From Ricinus communis (taxonomy: Eukaryota; Streptophyta; Magnoliopsida; Malpighiales; Euphorbiaceae), in assembly GCF_019578655.1 (NCBI RefSeq), contig NC_063258.1:24060802-24124801 (forward strand): DNA of 64,000 bases. The letters are read 5' to 3'. The position numbers and the translations under genes are program-made. Below the pieces are notes generated by a model that was not told the origin of the DNA, searched no databases, and worked only from the letters and a program-made list of their open reading frames with translations. Every line of letters starts with the position of its first letter. Position 1 is the first letter of the stretch. Below are positions 58,801 to 64,000 of this stretch, piece by piece.

Positions 58801-61800
58801 CCAGCAGATTGGAGGCCTTCCCGGTTTGCCAATGACAAAGAAGGACGAGGCAACCTTGCTTCCATGGATGAACAACCTCCACCCGAACCAACTCCCTTCA
58901 GCAAGGAACAGATAGAGATCTTGCGAAAATGTTCGACCAATCCTTGCCCGCACCGGCTCCCACCGTAGTTGGTACCGGATCCCCGGCACAAAAGGTAATT
59001 TTTTAAGTGCTCTAAATGCTAACAAGGAGAGGCTCAGTCCATGGATTATAGACTCAGGAGCTTCTGATCATATGACTGGAGATGAGAAGCTATTTTTAAC
59101 TTACACCCCATGCTATAAAAATTTGACTGTGCGAATAGCTGATGGTTCACTCTCAAAGATGGCTGGTACAGGCTCGGTTCAAATTTCAGAGAACATCACT
59201 CTTGATTCTGTTCTACTTGTACCAAAATTAAATTGCAATTTACTGTCCATTAGTAAACTCACTCGGGATCTCAACTGTGTTACTAAATTTGGCTCAAATC
59301 TGTGTGTATTTCAGGTCTTGGACTCGGGGAAGACAATTGGCAGTGCTAAGATGTGTTCGGGGCTCTATCTTCTAGAGGTTAATGATCCTCCTCAAGGAGC
59401 AATTCATCAATCAGATTGTTCAGTGTCCAGTAGTCCTGTTTCTTTGTCTGTGAGTCAGTCTAATAATGATAGTGCAATTATGTTATGGCACTATAGGTTA
59501 GGTCATCCAAATTTCTTGTATCTTGAGAAGTTGTTTCCTTCATTATTCCATAGTAAAAATCCAAATGAATTTCAATGTGAGATCTGTCAATTCTCTAAAC
59601 ATATTCGCAATTCTTATCCTAACAGATCCTACAAAGCATCTCAACCTTTTTCCATGATTCATAGTGATATATGGGGCCCTTCTAGGATAAAAAATGTTAC
59701 TGGTTCTCGCTGGTTCATTTCATTTATTGATGATCACACTAGACTCACATGGGTATTCCTCATGAAAGAAAAATCTGAGGCAAACCAGATCTTCAAAACC
59801 TTTAATACCATGATCCAAACACAATTCCAAGCAAAAATTCAAATTCGAAACTGACAATGCCAAAGAGTATTTCAATTCCAGCCTTAATGATTATCTCATG
59901 AGTCATGGTATTGTTCACCAAAGTTCCTGTTAACACTCCTCAAAGAAATGGTATTGCCGAAAGAAAAATCGGCATCTTCTTGATGTGGCTCGATCTCTTA
60001 TGTACTCTACCCATGTACCAAAATATTTCTGGGGTGAAGCCATCCTTACTGCTGCATACCTCATAAATAGGATGCCATCTCGGATTCTTAACTTCCAGAC
60101 TCCCTGTCAAATTCTCCTTCAGTCCTTTCCCACTACTCGTCTTATCTCCACCATCCCATTCAAAGTTTTCGGGTGTTCAGCTTTTGTTCATGTCCATCAA
60201 CAACACCGGGACAAACTTGATCCTAGAGCTCATAAATGTATTTTCCTTGGGTACTCTCCAACTCAAAAGGATATAAATGCTACTCACCTGGTCACTAAAC
60301 AATTCTATCACTCCATGGATGTCACATTCTTTCGAGCAACAACCTTATTTCCCCAAATCGATATTCGGGGGAGACTAATTTTATCCTAGACTATCGGCTT
60401 TGGGATATTGAAGAATCACCTCATGTCTCTCATAATTCGACCAAACTTGCCCATCACTAAATCATGAATCACTTCCTCCTCAAAATCTCTCCTCGAGTCT
60501 TCTTACTTCCTAGAACCTCCTACTCAAGATCAAGCCAACAATCCACCTCAAAACTGGACACACCTCAAAATCCGGACACTATTCAATCAACAAAGAGTGA
60601 TGAATTGATTACCTACTCAAGGAGGAGAAAGAACCAAAAGGAGATGGAACAACAAGTATCTCTTGAGCAAACCCAAGAGTCTGACTCAAGTCCTAGATCA
60701 AGTGAAGATCCACCAGGTAACACTAATCCTGAAACTAATGATGACAGTGGCCTTCCTATTGCTGTGAGAAAAGGGGTAAGATCATGCACAAAACATCCGA
60801 TATACACATTTGTGTCATATGAAGGATTGTCACCGAAGTTCAAAGCTTTTGTTGCCAACCTCGACAACATCCAAGTTCCTAATAATATACAAGAAGCTCT
60901 CAGCTCACCAGAATGGAAATCAGCAGTGTATGAAGAAATTCATGCACTAGAGAAAAATGGAACTTGGGAAATCTCTGACTTACCAACCGGGAAACGCCCA
61001 GTAGGCTGCAAATGGATCTTCACAGTAAAATATAATGAAGATGGGAGTGTTAATCGGTTCAAGGCACGACTGGTTGCAAAGGGATTCACCCAATCATATG
61101 GAATCAATTATGAGGAGACATTTGCTCCAGTAGCCAAGTTAAACATGATTCGGGTTTTATTATCTTTGGCTGCAAACCTTGACTGGCCTCTCCACCAACT
61201 AGATGTCAAGAATGCCTTTCTAAATGGGGACCTAACTGAAGAAGTGTACATGGAAATTCCCCCCGGATTTGAGACACAAACTACATGCAACAAGGTTTGT
61301 AAACTTAGGAGATCGCTATATGGGCTCAAGCAATCTCCAAGAGCTTGGTTTGAAAGATTCACAAAGGTAGTGAAGAAGCATGGCTACTCTCAATGTCAGA
61401 CGGACCATACACTATTTGTTAAACACTCTTCTGCAGGAAAACTTGTTGTTCTCATAGTGTATGTGGATGACATAATCCTAACAGGAGACTATGAAGAGGA
61501 AATCTGCACCACCAAAAGTTTACTAGCTGCAGAATTTGAAATCAAGGACCTTGGGAATCTTAAATATTTCCTAGGTATGGAGATTGCAAGGTCAAGAAAG
61601 GGAATCTCTGTCTCACAGAGAAAATATGTCCTAGATCTCTTAAAAGAGACTGGAATGCTCGGGTGTAAGCCGGTAGATACTCCTATGGATCCAACTATCA
61701 AACTAGGAGCTAAGGAAAATTGTGCACCCGTGGACAAAGGAAGATACCAAAGATTAGTAGGTAAACTAATATACCAATCTCACACACGACCAGACATTGG

Positions 61801-63944
61801 ATTTGCTGTTAGCATGGTAAGTCAGTTCATGAACAATCCAAATGAAGAACACATGGAAGCTGTGTATAGAATCCTGAGATACCTGAAACTAACACCAGGC
61901 AGAGGATTATTTTTTGAGAAGAACCAAAGAAGAGATATTGAAGTGTTCAGCGATGCAGATTGGGCAGGATCAGTTCAAGACCGAAGATCAACTTCAGGAT
62001 ATTGCACTTTTGTGTGGGGAAATTTGGTCACTTGGAGAAGTAAGAAGCAGTCAGTGGTATCAAGAAGCAGTGCGGAAGCTGAATTCCGGGTAATGGCACA
62101 CGGTATTTGTGAGGGAATTTGGTTAAAAAGGGTGCTAAAGGAATTAAAAATTTCAGATGAAGAACCTATGAAAATGTTCTGTGATAATCAATCAGCAATC
62201 AGCATTGCCAAAAATCCAGTTCATCATGATAGAACAAAACATGTGGAAATTGATCGACATTTTATAAAGGAGAAGATAGAGGAAGGAATAATCAAGATGT
62301 TGTACGTGCCTACATGTCTTCAGACAGCAAACATTCTTACCAAGGCTCTATCGAGAAAGGTGTTTGATGATCTGAGTTCCAAGCTGGGGTTAATTAATAT
62401 TTACCGCCCAGCTTGAGGGGGAGTGTAGAATTATAGAGAGATTTATGTTTAAAGATCTGTTAGCAATATTAGGGGCTAATATCTAGGAGATCTACAGCTA
62501 ACAGATCAGTTTTTCTTATCCCATGATTTTAGGAGATTTGGGAGTCTGTTACCAAATCTGTAGATATAAGTTTCCTGTTTTATAGCTTTCAGTTTTAGAT
62601 ATATAAAGAGGGGCCTGTAACCTTATTTTTAATATAATGGAATCTTACTCTTTCCTTCCACAAACAAGAGTTATGGTGTAAGGAAGGAGATTGAAAGAAA
62701 AAAGCTCGAGCGTGCATATATCACAAGTTTGGCATACAAATTATTTGGCTAATGAGTTAAGAACCTTTATGTTAGTTTTCATAGTAAACAGCAATTTATC
62801 TTCTAACCCCTGATTCTCTTGCATCGGTAGTGATGGATTGATATTAATTAGTATTCAAACATGATGCTAGAACAAATCTGAAGCATATTGAGATTAATTG
62901 AATCTGCTAAAGTCCTGTGTTGGGTGTTGGTAAGCTGAGTTACTTTTAGGAGGCTAGCACGCGATATGACATTTACTTGTGTATCATATTTTCTTTTCCT
63001 TTGCAGATTGAACACAGACGAGCTTATAATTGTGAAATCATGCTTTCTAAGGTGAAAGTGCCATTAAATGAATTAATGGTAAGCTAATTTCTCCATTGAA
63101 TCTTGCTAGTATGTGCTTTTTTCTTTCTTCTGAATATTATTGTTATGGACTTTGATCCAGTTTGAATATAAATGAATCTAGTATTGGACTTTACTATTAT
63201 CATTTCAAACCTGATTTTATTGTCTCTGTAGCTGCATCATTTTGTCCTCGCTATTCTTTTCAGCTACAATGATTTGCTCTTGCCTTAATCCTTCCATCAT
63301 TAATTTTTTTTCTCATAATTATTGCTATTGCTGCTTTCATGTTTAAGCGTCACTTGTCGCAGGCACTTTTTCCCTAATTCATCCTTTTTTCTTTTCCTCT
63401 TTCTTTCTTCTGCATATTTTTCCTCTCTTCATTTCTACTCTTTTTTCCCCTAAAACAACAAAATCTATAGGATGTTGCATCATTTTTCAAGTTTAATTAA
63501 TTATAAGAGTTGAATAGCAGATAACATATAACTATGTGTTTTGTCATTATGCATAACTACTTTCATTTGCTTGTAATTCTTGACTGCACCACTGCCTTTT
63601 CTCCTGTGCCCGCTACATATACCGGAGATTTTTATTTTCTTTTCCTCTCTTATTCTTGTTATGCTATAATTCATTTCCAGGAACTCTTATTATGAAGGTT
63701 ATAAGATCCCTGGAGTTTTTTAGAACATTTTTTGGGAACCAGAAATGATTTTATTTAAATTCTTTGGAAGTTATCAGTTCTGAGCACATTATACTAAGGA
63801 GGAAATACTTTCTGATTTGGCATGCGAATTTAATCTATGGTTTAGAGTTCAGTGCTTGCGCTTGAGGATACAGCATTAGATGTAGATCAACTTGAGAACC
63901 TCATCAAGTTCTGTCCAACAAAAGAGGAGATGGAACTACTTAAG
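52882..63944 (+). CDS. Class II formin, PTEN-like + FH1 + start of FH2 (partial at window end)
   Basis: Actin-nucleating formin of the plant class II type. Exons: 52882-52954, 53178-53869, 55109-55330, 55443-56809, 56904-57027, 63007-63078, 63846-63944; together 2649 bases, 883 codons, in one frame with GT-AG junctions. The FH2 domain continues past the window. Residues 1-255 are the PTEN phosphatase-like domain. Its signature reads HCERGGWP with Cys126, but the Arg expected at Cys+6 is Pro, so catalysis is unlikely and a membrane-binding role is inferred. Residues 256 to about 390 give the C2-like part. Exon 4 then holds a Ser/Pro linker and the FH1 region, with several runs of five to eight Pro that bind profilin-actin. 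FH2 begins at about KLKPLHWLKL. Intron 5 (57028-63006) is 5979 bases because a copia element sits in it; without it, about 960. Confidence 0.9.
57657..57902 (+). mobile_element. 5' LTR of the copia element
   Basis: Starts TGTAGAATTATAGAG and ends CACAAACAAGA. It includes a TATA-like box GATATATAAAGAGG near 57830-57843. It is identical to the 3' LTR except TTGGTAGTC here against TTGGGAGTC there. Confidence 0.95.
57903..57914 (+). other. Primer-binding site of the copia element (initiator tRNA-Met)
   Basis: TGGTATCAGAGC directly after the 5' LTR, the exact consensus tRNA-Met priming site. Confidence 0.95.
57940..58968 (+). CDS. Copia gag
   Basis: 342 codons. An N-terminal NGNSYLQWSHSVMMFI and WNAENNMVMSWLINSM region fits the UBN2-type gag of copia elements. 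A CX2CX4HX4C zinc knuckle follows (CDHCRRPGHTKDNC, from 58741). The frame ends at 58968 with a C-terminus unlike the protein expected before the protease. About 40 bases upstream (about 58927) the normal reading shifts by one base at an A-run, and a second shift near 58990 restores the pol frame. Confidence 0.85.
   Translation: MTKYGKRDSRATVSQITSNQEAMASNNDSNLMPITGHKLNGNSYLQWSHSVMMFICEKSKDDYLTGDAAKPNKTDEKFKVWNAENNMVMSWLINSMTNDIGENFLLYETAKEIWDAAKEIYSNNENTSELFKVESVLHDFRQGELTVTQYFNTLNRYWQQLDLFEEHNWSCPNDGIRYRQIIERKRIYKFLIGLNKNLDEVRGRILGSKPLPNIREAFSEVRREESRKKIMMGSQDSMTNPESSALVVRGNPSNNNSDHRPKKGRPWCDHCRRPGHTKDNCWKIHGKPADWRPSRFANDKEGRGNLASMDEQPPPEPTPFSKEQIEILRKCSTNPCPHRLPP
59000..59854 (+). pseudogene. 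Copia protease and N-terminal integrase
   Basis: The protease active site DSGASDHMTG lies at about 59051-59080. A VLLVPKLNCNLLSISKL motif follows, then the integrase zinc-binding part (LWHYRLGHPN, later CEICQFSKH) and the start of the catalytic core (HSDIWGP, FISFIDDHTRLTWVFLMKEK). The frame stops at 59854 because one or two bases are missing or altered near 59840; the following DNA continues the integrase in another frame. Confidence 0.85.
59855..60463 (+). pseudogene. Copia integrase C-terminal part, frame-broken
   Basis: The integrase continues across several frames. Breaks are seen near 59930 (two bases missing in a repeated GT) and near 59970 (one A missing in an A-run). The segment 59985-60389 then carries YFWGEAILTAAYLINRMPSR, PFKVFGCSAFVHV and CIFLGYSPTQK. 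At about 60270 and 60330 it shifts again, and a stop lies before the RT frame. Non-functional as written. Confidence 0.8.
60464..62416 (+). CDS. Copia reverse transcriptase and RNase H (intact frame)
   Basis: 650 codons, open throughout. RT runs from about WEISDLPTGKRPVGCKWIF through RFKARLVAKGF, LDVKNAFLNGDL and GLKQSPRAWF to the catalytic YVDDIIL (61460-61480). RNase H follows with its acidic residues in SDADWAG, SSAEAEF, CDNQSAI and HVEIDRHFI. It ends just before the polypurine tract. The first Met at 60464 is not the natural start of a polyprotein; this part is the continuation of pol. Confidence 0.92.
   Translation: MNHFLLKISPRVFLLPRTSYSRSSQQSTSKLDTPQNPDTIQSTKSDELITYSRRRKNQKEMEQQVSLEQTQESDSSPRSSEDPPGNTNPETNDDSGLPIAVRKGVRSCTKHPIYTFVSYEGLSPKFKAFVANLDNIQVPNNIQEALSSPEWKSAVYEEIHALEKNGTWEISDLPTGKRPVGCKWIFTVKYNEDGSVNRFKARLVAKGFTQSYGINYEETFAPVAKLNMIRVLLSLAANLDWPLHQLDVKNAFLNGDLTEEVYMEIPPGFETQTTCNKVCKLRRSLYGLKQSPRAWFERFTKVVKKHGYSQCQTDHTLFVKHSSAGKLVVLIVYVDDIILTGDYEEEICTTKSLLAAEFEIKDLGNLKYFLGMEIARSRKGISVSQRKYVLDLLKETGMLGCKPVDTPMDPTIKLGAKENCAPVDKGRYQRLVGKLIYQSHTRPDIGFAVSMVSQFMNNPNEEHMEAVYRILRYLKLTPGRGLFFEKNQRRDIEVFSDADWAGSVQDRRSTSGYCTFVWGNLVTWRSKKQSVVSRSSAEAEFRVMAHGICEGIWLKRVLKELKISDEEPMKMFCDNQSAISIAKNPVHHDRTKHVEIDRHFIKEKIEEGIIKMLYVPTCLQTANILTKALSRKVFDDLSSKLGLINIYRPA
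62411..62423 (+). other. Polypurine tract of the copia element
   Basis: Purine-rich GAGGGGGAG immediately before the 3' LTR start, the expected plus-strand priming site. Confidence 0.88.
62424..62669 (+). mobile_element. 3' LTR of the copia element
   Basis: Same length (246 bases) and sequence as the 5' LTR apart from one substitution; followed directly by the second GTTAT target copy. Confidence 0.95.
63079..63845 (+). other. Formin intron 6
   Basis: Pyrimidine-rich intron between the donor GTAAGC at 63079 and the acceptor TTTAG at 63845. No other feature recognised. Confidence 0.8.
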
Positions 63945-64000
63945 GTATTTTCCTTTGTGAATTTGATATTTTTTTCTCTATTATCATTCATCCTTACTTT

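Larger units (their letters stand above)
57657..62669 (+). mobile_element. Young Ty1/copia retrotransposon in formin intron 5, 5013 bp
   Basis: Two 246-base LTRs (57657-57902 and 62424-62669) flanked by the target duplication GTTAT (57652-57656 and 62670-62674). Order: LTR, primer-binding site, gag, protease, integrase, RT-RNase H, polypurine tract, LTR, in the copia order. It lies in the same orientation as the formin. The LTRs differ at one base in 246 by my reading, so insertion was recent. Despite this, gag-pol has several frame breaks upstream of RT, which means it was probably moved in trans, or the assembly has indel errors. Removing it leaves a plausible intron of about 960 bases. Confidence 0.95.

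Noticed and set aside
1..64000. tRNA or rRNA genes, organelle-derived inserts
   Set aside because: Scanned for typical tRNA arms and for plastid or mitochondrial gene words; none was convincing by eye. A tRNAscan or organelle search would settle it.

Overview
This is plant nuclear DNA, most likely from a dicot. It is strongly AT-rich, its genes have GT-AG introns, and it carries a chloroplast omega-6 desaturase, a class II formin, an ENOD93-type gene, a BTB/POZ gene and a plant-style ubiquitin protease. Plant LTR retrotransposons primed by initiator tRNA-Met, MITE-like elements and long (TA)n tracts fill much of the rest. The desaturase N-terminus looks like Malpighiales-type dicots to me, but that is an impression and not an assignment. 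All exon and element borders were worked out by eye from splice signals, reading frame and repeat matching.

Layout: 1-3915, first two coding exons of a ubiquitin-specific protease on the minus strand, with a long second intron that holds a diverged direct duplication. 3916-9983, AT-rich intergenic DNA with copy 1 of a (TA)n-ended repeat family, a solo LTR (6073-7340) and a MITE-like element. 9984-11432, a four-exon ENOD93-like gene broken by single-base indels. 11433-18226, AT-rich DNA with a second probable solo LTR and several GAGCTC-rich repeats. 18227-24430, a decayed Ty3/gypsy element on the minus strand that has lost RNase H, integrase and most of one LTR. 24431-29700, AT-rich spacer with a small MITE. 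29742-31667, a single-exon BTB/POZ gene. 34228-38938, a complete ten-exon FAD6 gene on the minus strand, convergent with the BTB gene. 39080-42980, AT-rich spacer with repeat copy 2. 42981-51640, a nest of LTRs: one old LTR with a flanking TTAAT repeat holds a younger related solo LTR with a flanking TAAAT repeat, plus a further insertion-like block. 51785-52390, repeat copy 3, inverted. 52882 to the window end, a class II formin whose fifth intron carries a 5.0 kb Ty1/copia element with almost identical LTRs.

The host genes are unrelated housekeeping or signalling genes and do not form a pathway. The transposable elements have the clearest story. One LTR family is seen at three ages and sizes. 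A short GGTCGAGC/GCTCTCTGGG unit occurs once in one LTR and four times in another. The youngest insertion, the copia element, has several frame breaks despite nearly identical LTRs. I did not find a new enzymatic or defence system. The best candidates for new biology are the (TA)n-ended repeat family, the LTR repeat expansion and the intronic copia insertion.
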